Origin: Bacillus subtilis
GTDB lineage: Bacteria; Pseudomonadota; Alphaproteobacteria; Rhizobiales; Rhizobiaceae
Direction of reading: 5' to 3'
Length of the DNA: 64,000 nt
Assembly (NCBI GenBank): GCA_021733665.1
Contig: JAHREI010000003.1
Location: 310,001-374,000, forward strand
The notes beneath the pieces are model-generated. The model did no database searches, was not told the DNA's origin, and saw nothing but the letters and a program-made list of their open reading frames with translations. A program made the translations under genes and the position numbers. Positions 46,069 to 54,565 of the stretch are shown here, piece by piece; the first letter of the stretch is position 1; each line of letters begins with the position of its first letter.

Positions 46069-49000
46069 TCAAAGCTGGTGCAGGCGCACATCCGGATAGA
46101 TTTCCCGCGCGATCTCACACAAATGCTGATGATGGGTCAGATAAATCACTTGTCCTTTGTCGGCCATTTGCGTGAAAATCCGGAAAGTTTCACGCGCACG
46201 GTCATCGTCGAAAGTCTCCATAATATCATCAGCGATAAATGGCATCGGGCGCTGCGCCACAAATTCATAATAACCGGCAATACGCAAAGCCAAATAGAGC
46301 TGAAACCGTGTGCCCTTAGACAATTCATCCGCTGTTTTCGAGCTGCCGTCGGCTGCCACAGCAATCAGAATTTCGCTGTCCTTGTCCGTTTGTGTGGTCA
46401 GCTGGCGGTAACTGCCCTGACTGATAGTCTTAAATGCTTCGGATGCCTGTGCCATCATCGATGAACGATGCTGATCACGATACAATCGTAAAGCCTGTTC
46501 AGCCGCACTGATACCAAAACGCAGACGCAGATATTGCTTCGACTTGTCCTCAATTTCCAGCAAAAGTGTGCGGCGTTGTTCGTCCAGTTTTGCAGCACTG
46601 TCATCACCGGCCTGCGCTTTGCGCAACACTTGTTCAGCCTGCATTTTCAGGCGATATTGCTCCTGCTTATGCTGATCCTGTGCATCATCCTCATCACGCA
46701 AGGCCAGCAATTGTGCTTTCAATTCAGTGCTGTCAGCCTGTGCAAGCAATGTTTCCACCTCTGCCAGCTGCGCGACTTTCAGCAAATGCGTAATGGATTG
46801 CTCTTCACCTGCAAGGGTCTGTTCAAGCTGGGTTCGCTTGTTCCCGGCCTGAACTTTAAAACCAGCATCTTCCAGTGTATCCGCCTGCAATTGCGTGAGC
46901 ATCGTCTGTTTTCTGGCATTGAGCAAATCTGCTTGCTGGTTCAGATGTTGCATCTGCTGTTCAGCCTCCGCCAGTCTGCCTTGCAACTCATGTAGTTTTT
47001 GCTGCTCAGCCTCTGCTTTGCGAATATATTGCTCACTGCGCTGCGCAAGTTCTGAGACCGGGATCAACTCGCCTGCTTTGTTATGAACAGGAAGATTAAG
47101 GCGTTTTGCCAAAGCTTCCGCTTCTTTGCGATAAGCAGCCTGATCGTTGCGCATGGCATCAATACGCTGTGCCAGATCATGGCTGCGCTCCAGTGCCGGT
47201 GCCAGTTCTGCCATCAGATTGAGGCTCTCCCGCACCTGATCCAAATCCGCGACAGCATCGCCCTGACCAAGCCATGTTTGCTGGCAGGCCGCACGCCATG
47301 CTTCACGCCACTGCGTATCCTGAACCTGAATATCATCCGCCTCTTTGCGGCGGCGTTGCAGTTCCTGTTCCTGTGTGCTCAGTTCTGCCTGTAAAGCGGC
47401 AAAATGCTGAAAACGCTCATTCAAATTGACAGCCTGCGCTTGCAAGACATTCAGGTCGGTTTCATCAACGTCGAGACCCGCCTGTTGCAAGGCTTTGCTC
47501 AGTTCCTCCACAGCCAGCCTGACATGCGCCTGTTTTTCATTACGCATACGACAGGCACGCAGCCAAAGCTGACGCTTTTGCAACAAAGCGCTGCGCTTTT
47601 CCATCCAGCGCAACAGACTGCCAGCCGATAGTTGTTCTGTTGCTACCGGCGCCAATTGTTTTTGCCAGTCAGCCAAACGGGTTTGCACTGCCTGCAACTC
47701 TGCTTCTGTTGCAGCTACGGTAGTTTGTGCGCGCAAATTGAGCGCCTCAAGCACGGCAAGACGTTCGCGCAACTGCATGGCGCGGGCAAATTCTGTGGCC
47801 TGTGTCAGTCTGCTATGCACAGCCTGATCATCTTGTGCCAGATAGGCTTCAAAGGCATCTGCCGTTGTATCATTCAGGCTCTTGCGATGGTGTTGCCATG
47901 CTGTATTGCGTTTATTGCGCAGTTCTGCGGCCTGTTCCTGCGTCATCACCAGACTATGCTGCTGCAAAGCCTTTAGCTGCGCCTGCAACTGCACTATTTC
48001 ATCTATGTTTTTAGCCTGACTGTCCTGCGTCTGCTGCAGCCGGTTTTGCAGTGTCTGTAGCTGTTGCCCTGCAGCTTCAACCTCGGATACGTCCGGCACC
48101 ACTATGGCTGCGAGCATATCCAGATCACTGTCCAAATCACCTTGACGATAAGGTAATGACTGCCACAGCTCCCGCAGCTGCGCTTCTTCTTCGCGTGCAG
48201 TTTGCTCAGCTTGTCGCAGAGCATTGCTCAGGTTCTCACCGCGCAACCGGCTCAGCAGATCATTGAGGCTACGCATCTGACCGAAGTCTCCCGCTAACTG
48301 CCCTATACCGCTTTGTGCCAGCTTTTCCTGCGCCAGTTTCAGCCTGTCCTCCGCCGCAGCAAGTTCTTTACATGTCAATTGCAATGTCGCCGCAATCCCG
48401 GAGCGGCGCTCAATCAGACTGCGCAATGCAGTCTCGGTCTGAATATTGATCAGCAATGTACGCGGGTCGGTTTTGACATCCTGCCCGAGACGGATCAGCA
48501 GAGCTTCAATCTTATGCTGCTCTGTACGCAAAGCTGTTTCGCGCTCAGGCAAATCTTTTTCAGCTGTGAGATAGCGGGCGCGTGAAATTTGCAGCTGTCC
48601 GGCGGCTCCCACCAACTGCAATGCATTTTCGTCTGGGTGAATAGCGCCAGCGTCCTGTTCCAGTGTCGCCAGTACCGTCATTTGGTTCTCAAGCCGGACA
48701 CGCAATTGCGCATCATCAATCATCAGGCGCGGTAGTTCTTCCGCAAAACCGGCTGGCACCGCAGGAATATCCGCAAAACCATCCAGTTCTTCGCGCAAGC
48801 GCAGCAAACGATAATAATGCGGCAGTGCATTGAGCAATGCATCAATCTCGGCAATCCGGTGTCTCGTTTGCCCGTGGGCACTCAGCGCTTGCTGATACTC
48901 TGCCTCTGCTTCACGAAAACTGTCGCTTAATTTGCCATAATTTTGTGCTGAGCTTTTTGCATCCAGCTCGGCTTTGAGAGCTTCAATTTCCTGCAGTTTC

Positions 49001-49566
49001 GCTTTAAGATCAGCCAGTTCACCACTGCGGGCACCGGAACGATAGAACTGGTCTGCACGACTGCGCAAAATGCATAAATTCTGGCTCAAACCGGCAAGAC
49101 CGGCACTGGCAGAAAACAGCAACTCACCCAGATTACCCTTGCTGGCGAGAATAGCCTCACCGCCCTGCTCCAGCGTGTCATCATCGAGCGAAAACATCAT
49201 GCGATACGCATCGCGGTCGATATCGCCGAGTTCCGCAGAGATTAGCGAGTCCGGCAAAGCACGGCCTGCATCATCCTGCAGGCTGTTAACACGGGCTTTA
49301 GTGCGCACCAGTTCCTGCACAGCGCCCTGCATTTGCAAAGATGCTCCGATTTTCATCGCCGGATAGGGATGCAGAAAATTATAGCGGCTTTTATGCTCAA
49401 TACCGAAAAGCAGATCGAGCAATGCTGAAAATGTGGTGGATTTTCCGGCTTCATTCGGCCCGTAAATAATATGCAAGTCAGGTTTATTCTGATCTGCAGC
49501 ACCAAAATCCAGCACATGATCGGTAAACCGGCCATAGCGGGTGAGATCCAGACGATTAATCCGCAT
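46069..49566 (-). CDS. yhaN: SMC/Rad50-like ATPase, YhaN family
   Basis: A 1165-residue protein. The N-terminal ATPase half has Walker A GPNEAGKST at 36-44 in IIYGPNEAGKSTTFSALLDL. Long Gln/Leu/Ala-rich coiled coils fill about residues 170-1020. The C-terminal half has the signature-like ELSKGTRFQLYLALRIA, then Walker B PFIADDIMETFDDDRA and a LTHHQHLCEIA switch. This layout matches YhaN, partner of a YhaO/SbcD-type phosphoesterase in B. subtilis and others. The likely role is processing of DNA ends or repair, by analogy with SbcCD/Mre11-Rad50. The start shares one base with the end of the phosphoesterase gene, so both are cotranslated. Confidence 0.88.
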   Translation of the reverse strand: MRINRLDLTRYGRFTDHVLDFGAADQNKPDLHIIYGPNEAGKSTTFSALLDLLFGIEHKSRYNFLHPYPAMKIGASLQMQGAVQELVRTKARVNSLQDDAGRALPDSLISAELGDIDRDAYRMMFSLDDDTLEQGGEAILASKGNLGELLFSASAGLAGLSQNLCILRSRADQFYRSGARSGELADLKAKLQEIEALKAELDAKSSAQNYGKLSDSFREAEAEYQQALSAHGQTRHRIAEIDALLNALPHYYRLLRLREELDGFADIPAVPAGFAEELPRLMIDDAQLRVRLENQMTVLATLEQDAGAIHPDENALQLVGAAGQLQISRARYLTAEKDLPERETALRTEQHKIEALLIRLGQDVKTDPRTLLINIQTETALRSLIERRSGIAATLQLTCKELAAAEDRLKLAQEKLAQSGIGQLAGDFGQMRSLNDLLSRLRGENLSNALRQAEQTAREEEAQLRELWQSLPYRQGDLDSDLDMLAAIVVPDVSEVEAAGQQLQTLQNRLQQTQDSQAKNIDEIVQLQAQLKALQQHSLVMTQEQAAELRNKRNTAWQHHRKSLNDTTADAFEAYLAQDDQAVHSRLTQATEFARAMQLRERLAVLEALNLRAQTTVAATEAELQAVQTRLADWQKQLAPVATEQLSAGSLLRWMEKRSALLQKRQLWLRACRMRNEKQAHVRLAVEELSKALQQAGLDVDETDLNVLQAQAVNLNERFQHFAALQAELSTQEQELQRRRKEADDIQVQDTQWREAWRAACQQTWLGQGDAVADLDQVRESLNLMAELAPALERSHDLAQRIDAMRNDQAAYRKEAEALAKRLNLPVHNKAGELIPVSELAQRSEQYIRKAEAEQQKLHELQGRLAEAEQQMQHLNQQADLLNARKQTMLTQLQADTLEDAGFKVQAGNKRTQLEQTLAGEEQSITHLLKVAQLAEVETLLAQADSTELKAQLLALRDEDDAQDQHKQEQYRLKMQAEQVLRKAQAGDDSAAKLDEQRRTLLLEIEDKSKQYLRLRFGISAAEQALRLYRDQHRSSMMAQASEAFKTISQGSYRQLTTQTDKDSEILIAVAADGSSKTADELSKGTRFQLYLALRIAGYYEFVAQRPMPFIADDIMETFDDDRARETFRIFTQMADKGQVIYLTHHQHLCEIAREIYPDVRLHQL

Positions 49567-50867
49567 TATGCCTGTTCCTCTGCCTGTGCAGCTGCACTCA
49601 ACTCGGCCAGCACATCCTCGCTGCCCTTTTGCAACAAATCAGCAATCAGTGCCTGTGCCTGCGCTTCATCTCCGCCGAACATATTGCGGATTTCCGCAGG
49701 CAGTTTTTTCACTAAAGCATCCATTTGCTCCGCGAGGTTGCTCTGAAACTGAACATTGTCAGCCAGCTCATCCGTGATCAACCTGCCCAGCTCCTGCAGC
49801 GGATCAACGGTCAAGACTGTATTTTGCTGGTGAACTTTACGCGGCGGCGTACATTCAATTTCCAGCTTTTCAATCCAGCAATCGCCGGTTTGTGCTGCTC
49901 TGTCTTCTGCTTCCGTCAGCAGCAGATCATAGTCACGGCGCATTTGCCATGCCAGCGCTGTCGAACCGGTCAAATGCAGACGGGCAACCAGATGTTCACT
50001 TGCCGTTGCTTCACGCTTGGCTTCCAGCGCCTCATGCACTGCCTGAACAAGTGCGCGCCAGTCCTCACAGGCCGAGACATCGACATGCACACGCTCAAAT
50101 TGTGCAATGGATGTCAGGCGCTCTTCCGTATGGACGGTACCGCTATCATCAATGGTCACAAGTGTTACGGATTTCGCTCCGGCCTCATTAATATCCCGCC
50201 CCTGCGGATTACCGGCCATCACCACAGTGCTGTTATACGAACTTGTCGGTGCATAGACCGCCCGCTTATGGATGTGCCCCAAAGCCCAGTAATGGAAACC
50301 ATGCGATTGCAAGTCAGCAACGCTGACCGGCGCATAAAGATCATGCCCTTCGGCACCATTCAGACTGGTATGCAGCAGCCCGATATTCACCGCACCACTG
50401 ACAGGCAGGCTATAGCTTGGCAGCAAGCTTTCAGGTGCGTGCGGCTTGGCAAAACTCAGACCATGAAACACCACAGGCTGCTCATGATGTGGTGTGTTCA
50501 CCGTAATAACACGCGCTTTACGGTCGAAAATCTGCACCCGCTCCGGCAGAATGAGCTCTTTGGTGATTTTTGACAGCGCATCATGATTGCCGCGGATGAT
50601 AAAAACATCAATACCTGCCTGATCCAGACGGCGCAGCTGCTCCGCCAGAAACCGCGCGGTTTTCATCGAGGTCTGATCGCCGTCATAAAGATCACCGGCA
50701 ATCAGCACTGCATGCACGCGCTCGTTTAAAGCCAGATCAATAATACGCTCAAAAGCCCGCCGCGTTGCATTGCCGATCAGCGTGGCAAGCTCATTATTAC
50801 GTAAAGCGAGTGAGCGCAGCGGTGAATCCAGATGAATATCTGCCGCATGAATAAAGCGATAGGTCAA
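49566..50867 (-). CDS. yhaO: DNA-repair metallophosphoesterase, YhaO/SbcD-like
   Basis: A 433-residue calcineurin-like phosphoesterase. Metal motifs are DIHLDSP at 10-16, GDLYDG at 58-63, GNHD at 93-96, and GHIHK near 198. It resembles Mre11/SbcD nucleases; the C-terminal 200 residues are a capping and partner-binding region. The start codon is TTG at 50867 with a good AGGAG upstream; no ATG fits the family N-terminus MTYRFIHAADIH. It forms a pair with the SMC-like ATPase downstream. Confidence 0.88.
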   Translation of the reverse strand: MTYRFIHAADIHLDSPLRSLALRNNELATLIGNATRRAFERIIDLALNERVHAVLIAGDLYDGDQTSMKTARFLAEQLRRLDQAGIDVFIIRGNHDALSKITKELILPERVQIFDRKARVITVNTPHHEQPVVFHGLSFAKPHAPESLLPSYSLPVSGAVNIGLLHTSLNGAEGHDLYAPVSVADLQSHGFHYWALGHIHKRAVYAPTSSYNSTVVMAGNPQGRDINEAGAKSVTLVTIDDSGTVHTEERLTSIAQFERVHVDVSACEDWRALVQAVHEALEAKREATASEHLVARLHLTGSTALAWQMRRDYDLLLTEAEDRAAQTGDCWIEKLEIECTPPRKVHQQNTVLTVDPLQELGRLITDELADNVQFQSNLAEQMDALVKKLPAEIRNMFGGDEAQAQALIADLLQKGSEDVLAELSAAAQAEEQA

Positions 50868-51097
50868 AACGGCTCCTGAAAGTCCGGATCAAAATCTTTG
50901 AACAGACTATGCGACGGCACCGTTATAAAAATCAATGCAAGGCCGGTTTTATAGCGCAGATATCGGTTCACAACTCTGCATCACCAGCTCAGCACCCGTT
51001 AAATTACCTGAAATACTGTATTTTTTTAAACCAGGCACTTACAATTGAAATTTTGTCTTCCTATATGCGACCAAAGCACTTTTTTCAGGAGACACAT

Positions 51098-52159
51098 ATG
51101 TTGCGTGCCACCTCTCGTTTAGGCCAGTTCACAATCGCATTGGGACTGGCGCTCGTTGTATCGCTTTCGGCGATGGATATTGCCGATGCCAGACGGGCGG
51201 GCGGTGGCGGCTTTGGCAGCCGTGGCAGCAAGACCTATCAAGCTCCTGCTCCAACCCGTACAGCACCAAACACTGCTGCACCGATTGAGCGTTCGATGAC
51301 GCCGAATACTGGTGCGCAGACACGTCCGGCACAGGGCGTTGCGGCAGCAAATGCAGCAAAGCCTGGTTTCTTCAATAATTTTGGTCGTTCCATGCTCGGC
51401 GGTCTGCTGGTCGGTGGTCTGATCGGTATGCTGCTTGGCAATGGTCTCGGCGGTATGGCCGGTTTCCTCGGTCTGATCCTGCAGGTCGCTCTCTTCGCTG
51501 GTCTGGCAATGCTGGCTATGCGCTTCTTTGCCAACCGCAATAAGCCGGCAACGGCTGCTGCCGGTGCCGGTTCTGCGAGAACAGCACAGAATTTTGGCAA
51601 TCAGTTCGGCAAGCGTGATGCGCAGGCACAGAACACTAATGCGCGTTCATCCACATCTGTTCCGTCAGCCGGCTTCGGTGCCGGTGCGGGCGCAAGTGCA
51701 AGTGCTGCTGCCGCAAACATGATGCAGCCTGCCGTGGAAGAAAAGCCGCTGACTGTCTCACAGGAAGATCTCGAGCATTTCGAAAAAATGCTGACCGAAG
51801 TTCAGACAGCCTATGGTCAGGAAAATTACGGCACCCTGCGCCAGCTCGCAACACCGGAAGCCATGTCCTACCTTGCCGAAGAACTCGGTGAAAATGCCAC
51901 CAACGGCCTGCGTAACCATGTCAGCGAAGTAAAATTGCTGCAGGGTGACGTATCAGAAGGCTGGAGCGAAGAAGGTAAAGATTACGCCACCGTTGCCATG
52001 CGCTATGAAAGCATTGACTACATGGCTGACCGTGACACAGGCGAACTGGCTGAAGGTGAAAGCACTGATATTTCGGAAAGTGTTGAAGTGTGGACATTCG
52101 TGCGTCCTGCCAATGGCCGCATTGAAGACTGGAAGCTCTCGGCAATTCAGGCTGCATAA
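51098..52159 (+). CDS. exported Tim44-like domain protein
   Basis: A 353-residue protein. A signal peptide or N-terminal anchor occupies about residues 1-32 (ends DIADARRAGGG). A Gly/Ala/Pro/Thr-rich segment follows, then a hydrophobic stretch at about 96-146 (GGLLVGGLIGMLLGNGLGGM) that should span the membrane, an Ala/Ser linker, and a C-terminal Tim44-like domain at about 225-353 (EDLEHFEKMLTEVQTAYGQE, VWTFVRPANGRIEDWKLSAI). This layout is found in alphaproteobacterial Tim44-like proteins of unknown detailed role in the envelope. ATG 51098 has CAGGAGA upstream; the frame is open further left without a ribosome site. Confidence 0.85.
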   Translation: MLRATSRLGQFTIALGLALVVSLSAMDIADARRAGGGGFGSRGSKTYQAPAPTRTAPNTAAPIERSMTPNTGAQTRPAQGVAAANAAKPGFFNNFGRSMLGGLLVGGLIGMLLGNGLGGMAGFLGLILQVALFAGLAMLAMRFFANRNKPATAAAGAGSARTAQNFGNQFGKRDAQAQNTNARSSTSVPSAGFGAGAGASASAAAANMMQPAVEEKPLTVSQEDLEHFEKMLTEVQTAYGQENYGTLRQLATPEAMSYLAEELGENATNGLRNHVSEVKLLQGDVSEGWSEEGKDYATVAMRYESIDYMADRDTGELAEGESTDISESVEVWTFVRPANGRIEDWKLSAIQAA

Positions 52160-52191
52160 GCATCTGACATTACATCATATTCTGCATAATC

Positions 52192-52222
52192 AAGCCGCCC
52201 TGATCTTCAGGACGGCTTTTTT
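52192..52222 (+). terminator. Rho-independent terminator after the Tim44-like gene
   Basis: AAGCCGCCCTGA and TCAGGACGGCTT form a stem with one mismatch and a 3-base loop, ending in six T. Confidence 0.85.
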
Positions 52223-52288
52223 CATAGGGAACATCTTGTTCTGCAAAACGTTACGGGTTTGAAAAATAATACTACAAATAAATTTTTA

Positions 52289-52310
52289 TGATTGCATTTT
52301 TTTGCAATCA
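52289..52310. promoter_or_regulatory. candidate BigR operator upstream of blh
   Basis: A perfect inverted repeat TGATTGCA - 6 T - TGCAATCA, 38 bases before the blh start, in an A/T-rich promoter. ArsR-family repressors such as BigR bind dyads of this size across their own promoter. The exact sequence is not checked against known BigR sites. Confidence 0.55.
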
Positions 52311-52347
52311 ATTATATTTAATTAAAATCATAGAAAGCAGGTATGAG

Positions 52348-53226
52348 ATGCAAAAACCAGACATTGCCGCATTTTACGATCAGCGCACCGGTTCTGTGCA
52401 ATATGTTGTTGCCGACCCTGAAACACTGGATTGTGTGATTATTGATCCGGTGCTGGAATATGATGAAAAATCCGGACAGACTGCTACCAAGCACGCAGAT
52501 GAAATGCTGGATTATATCGCACGCTGCAGCTACCGTCTGGTGCGTATTCTCGACACGCATCCCCATGCAGATCACTTATCTGCCGCTCATTATCTGCATA
52601 CCCGCACCGGCGCGCCGACGGCAATTGGTGCGGAAGTGAAAAAAGTCCAGAAAATCTGGTCTGATCTCTATAACTGGCCTGACCTTGCCTGTGACGGCTC
52701 GCAATGGGATCATCTGTTTGAAGACGGTGAGACATTCAAAGTCGGCAATCTCGATGCACGGGTTATTCACTCTCCGGGGCATACGCTGGCTTCGATTACC
52801 TATGTCATCGGCGATGCTGCTTTCATCCACGACACATTATTTATGCCGGACGGCGGCACTGCGCGCGCCGACTTCCCAGGGGGCGATGCAACCGCACTAT
52901 GGAACAGTATCCAGACCATACTGCAACTGCCAGAAGATACCCGCCTTTTCACCGGTCATGACTACCGGCCGAACGGTCGTGAAGTGCGCTGGGAATCCCG
53001 TATTGGTGAGCAATTACAGGATAATATCCATCTCAGCCGCTATCGTGATGAGGACAGTTTTGTCACAGCACGTCAGGCGCGGGATGCAACTTTACCAATT
53101 CCGAAACTGATGCTCCATGCCTTGCAGGTGAATATTCGCGGCGGGCGTCTGCCTGAGCCTGAAAGCAACGGACAGCGTTATCTCAAAATTCCTCTCGGCC
53201 GTTTTGACGGCGCACCTTGGGAATAA
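52348..53226 (+). CDS. blh: MBL-fold persulfide dioxygenase-like hydrolase
   Basis: A 292-residue metallo-beta-lactamase-fold protein close to ETHE1-type persulfide dioxygenases. The metal motif THPHADH is at 70-76, followed by HSPGHT near 137, and GHDY near 204. ETHE1 enzymes oxidise glutathione persulfide to sulfite. The Blh of Agrobacterium and Xylella, as I recall, also has a sulfurtransferase domain, which is absent here. ATG 52348 opens a family-like N-terminus (MQKPDIAAFYDQRTGSVQYV). The neighbouring BigR repressor and YeeE-type carriers make a sulfide/persulfide detoxification operon. Confidence 0.88.
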   Translation: MQKPDIAAFYDQRTGSVQYVVADPETLDCVIIDPVLEYDEKSGQTATKHADEMLDYIARCSYRLVRILDTHPHADHLSAAHYLHTRTGAPTAIGAEVKKVQKIWSDLYNWPDLACDGSQWDHLFEDGETFKVGNLDARVIHSPGHTLASITYVIGDAAFIHDTLFMPDGGTARADFPGGDATALWNSIQTILQLPEDTRLFTGHDYRPNGREVRWESRIGEQLQDNIHLSRYRDEDSFVTARQARDATLPIPKLMLHALQVNIRGGRLPEPESNGQRYLKIPLGRFDGAPWE

Positions 53227-53229
53227 GCC

Positions 53230-53601
53230 ATGAGCACTCTTATTGAATGCACCGATCTGACAATGGCCACGGCTCCCGATGCCGCTGAACTGCGCGAACG
53301 GGTCAACGAAGCCTCGGCCTTCCTGAAAAAGCTGTCCAATTCTGATCGCTTGCAGGTGGCTTGTGCCTTGGTTGAAGGTGAAAAATCCGTGCGCCAACTG
53401 GAGGATATGCTGGGTATTCGTCAACCCGGCCTTTCCCAACAACTCGCAGAGCTGAGAACAGCCGGTTTTGTCAGCGCCCGCAAGGAAGGCAAAGCCGTGT
53501 TTTATTCTCTCGCAGATGAACGGGTGAAAATCTTCATCCGTACGATGCACCAATTATTCTGTACGCCTAGAGCGGTTTACGCTCATGTTGAATCACAGTG
53601 A
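53230..53601 (+). CDS. bigR: ArsR-family persulfide-responsive repressor BigR
   Basis: A 123-residue winged helix-turn-helix protein. Cys45 (QVACALVEG) and Cys111 (QLFCTP) are 66 residues apart, the same spacing as Cys42 and Cys108 of Xylella BigR, the pair that forms a di- or trisulfide bridge when persulfide is sensed and releases the DNA. The recognition helix is QPGLSQQLAELRTAG at about 65-79. It begins 4 bases after blh and is the likely repressor of this operon. The last dozen residues (RAVYAHVESQ) are encoded by an extragenic repeat, see the repeat entry. M1 or M12 could both serve as start; M1 has the overlap-like spacing. Confidence 0.88.
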   Translation: MSTLIECTDLTMATAPDAAELRERVNEASAFLKKLSNSDRLQVACALVEGEKSVRQLEDMLGIRQPGLSQQLAELRTAGFVSARKEGKAVFYSLADERVKIFIRTMHQLFCTPRAVYAHVESQ

Positions 53602-53672
53602 TCGCTCTAGGCTCTTTAGTCTGTCGCATTATCCCGACGCCTAGTTGATCCAACTTGACTGTGAAATGCTCT
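53569..53672. repeat. extragenic repeat element at the end of bigR
   Basis: About 100 bases with an AGAGCG ... CGCTCT dyad (53570-53609), a middle GGCTCTTTAGTCTGTCGCATT and an end CTTGACTGTGAAATGCTCTAA. The words AGAGCG..., CTGTGAAATGCTCT resemble short palindromic elements scattered between genes in Brucella/Ochrobactrum-type genomes. The left end overlaps the last codons of bigR. No second copy is in this window, so family membership is from memory. Confidence 0.5.
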
Positions 53673-53695
53673 AACAGAACATAAGGTTTTAAATC

Positions 53696-54121
53696 ATGGA
53701 AAATTTCACCCCGTGGTCTGCACTTTCGGGCGGGCTTCTGATTGGCCTGTCGGCAGTATTGCTGATGTTTTTTGAAGGGCGCATTGCCGGTATCAGCGGT
53801 ATTGTCAGCAGGCTTTTCCCCCCTCATAGCGACAATCGCTTTTTATCCCGCGCAGGCTTTGTGCTAGGGCTGCTGATTGCCCCGTTTCTATACATGCTCT
53901 TCAGCGGTCACACGCCGATCATCAGCGTTTCTTCCGATCCGGTATTGATGATTATTGCCGGTTTGCTGGTTGGTTTTGGTGCGGTTTTGGGCAGCGGTTG
54001 CACATCCGGTCATGGTGTCTGCGGCATTTCACGTTTGTCGCCGCGCTCCCTGCTCGCAACCACATTATTCATGGCAGCCGGTTTTATCACCGTCTACATC
54101 ATGCGCCATCTGATCGGGTAA
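53696..54121 (+). CDS. pmpA: YeeE/YedE-family sulfur transporter subunit
   Basis: A 141-residue membrane protein of the YeeE/YedE (sulf_transp) family with four hydrophobic segments. The conserved GSGCTSGHGVCGISRLSPRS near residue 99 contains the Cys and Gly-rich pore motif that binds thiosulfate-like sulfur species in YeeE. It pairs with the next gene and belongs to the bigR/blh operon. The role is probably import or export of sulfur species; direction is unknown. Confidence 0.88.
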   Translation: MENFTPWSALSGGLLIGLSAVLLMFFEGRIAGISGIVSRLFPPHSDNRFLSRAGFVLGLLIAPFLYMLFSGHTPIISVSSDPVLMIIAGLLVGFGAVLGSGCTSGHGVCGISRLSPRSLLATTLFMAAGFITVYIMRHLIG

Positions 54122-54132
54122 AGGGGATAGCG

Positions 54133-54543
54133 ATGTCATTTCTGATCAATCTTGTTATCGGCTTGATCTTCGGGCTTGGACTGGTGATCTCAGGTCTGGC
54201 CAATCCTGAGAAAGTTCAAAATTTTCTGGATATTACAGGTACTTGGGATCCGTCATTGGCTCTCGTCATGGGGGCAGCAGTTGTCACGACATTCATTGGT
54301 TTTCGTGTGGTTTTTGCTCGTAAAAAGCCGGTCTGCGCTGTGAATTTTGATGTGCCTGCCAACCGCAAACCGGACAGATCACTGGTTATTGGTGCCATTT
54401 TTTTCGGTATCGGCTGGGGACTCGGCGGCATTTGCCCCGGGCCTGCCATCACCACTGTGGGCTTAGCTGCAACCGGCACACTCATCTTTGTTCCGGCAAT
54501 GATCGTCGGTATGCTGATTGCCCGTAAAGTGAAGGCTTCCTGA
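54133..54543 (+). CDS. pmpB: YeeE/YedE-family sulfur transporter subunit (second half)
   Basis: A 136-residue membrane protein with four hydrophobic segments. IFGLGLVISGLANPEKVQNFLD near 12-33 and GIGWGLGGICPGPAITTVGL near 95-114 mark the second half of a split YeeE-like transporter, the GGxCPGPA motif matching the pore loop. ATG 54133 has AAGGGG upstream and follows pmpA by 11 bases. Its stop lies inside a strong hairpin shared with the convergent thiD gene. Confidence 0.88.
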   Translation: MSFLINLVIGLIFGLGLVISGLANPEKVQNFLDITGTWDPSLALVMGAAVVTTFIGFRVVFARKKPVCAVNFDVPANRKPDRSLVIGAIFFGIGWGLGGICPGPAITTVGLAATGTLIFVPAMIVGMLIARKVKAS

Positions 54544-54561
54544 TTTCTCAGGAAGCCTTCA
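54530..54561. terminator. hairpin shared by convergent pmpB and thiD
   Basis: A perfect 14-bp stem (TGAAGGCTTCCTGA / TCAGGAAGCCTTCA) with a 4-base loop. The left arm is the end of pmpB including the stop codon. No long U-tract, but the position between convergent genes and the stem length make it a likely terminator. Confidence 0.65.
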
Positions 54562-54565
54562 TTCG

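Noticed and set aside
50909-51097. Upstream extension of the Tim44-like gene
   Set aside because: No ribosome site, and the signal peptide with CAGGAGA sets the start at 51098.
53569-53672. Insertion sequence remnant
   Set aside because: Too short and without transposase similarity; better explained as an extragenic palindromic repeat.
53998-54132. Upstream extension of pmpB
   Set aside because: It would overlap pmpA; AAGGGG and the family N-terminus fit ATG 54133.
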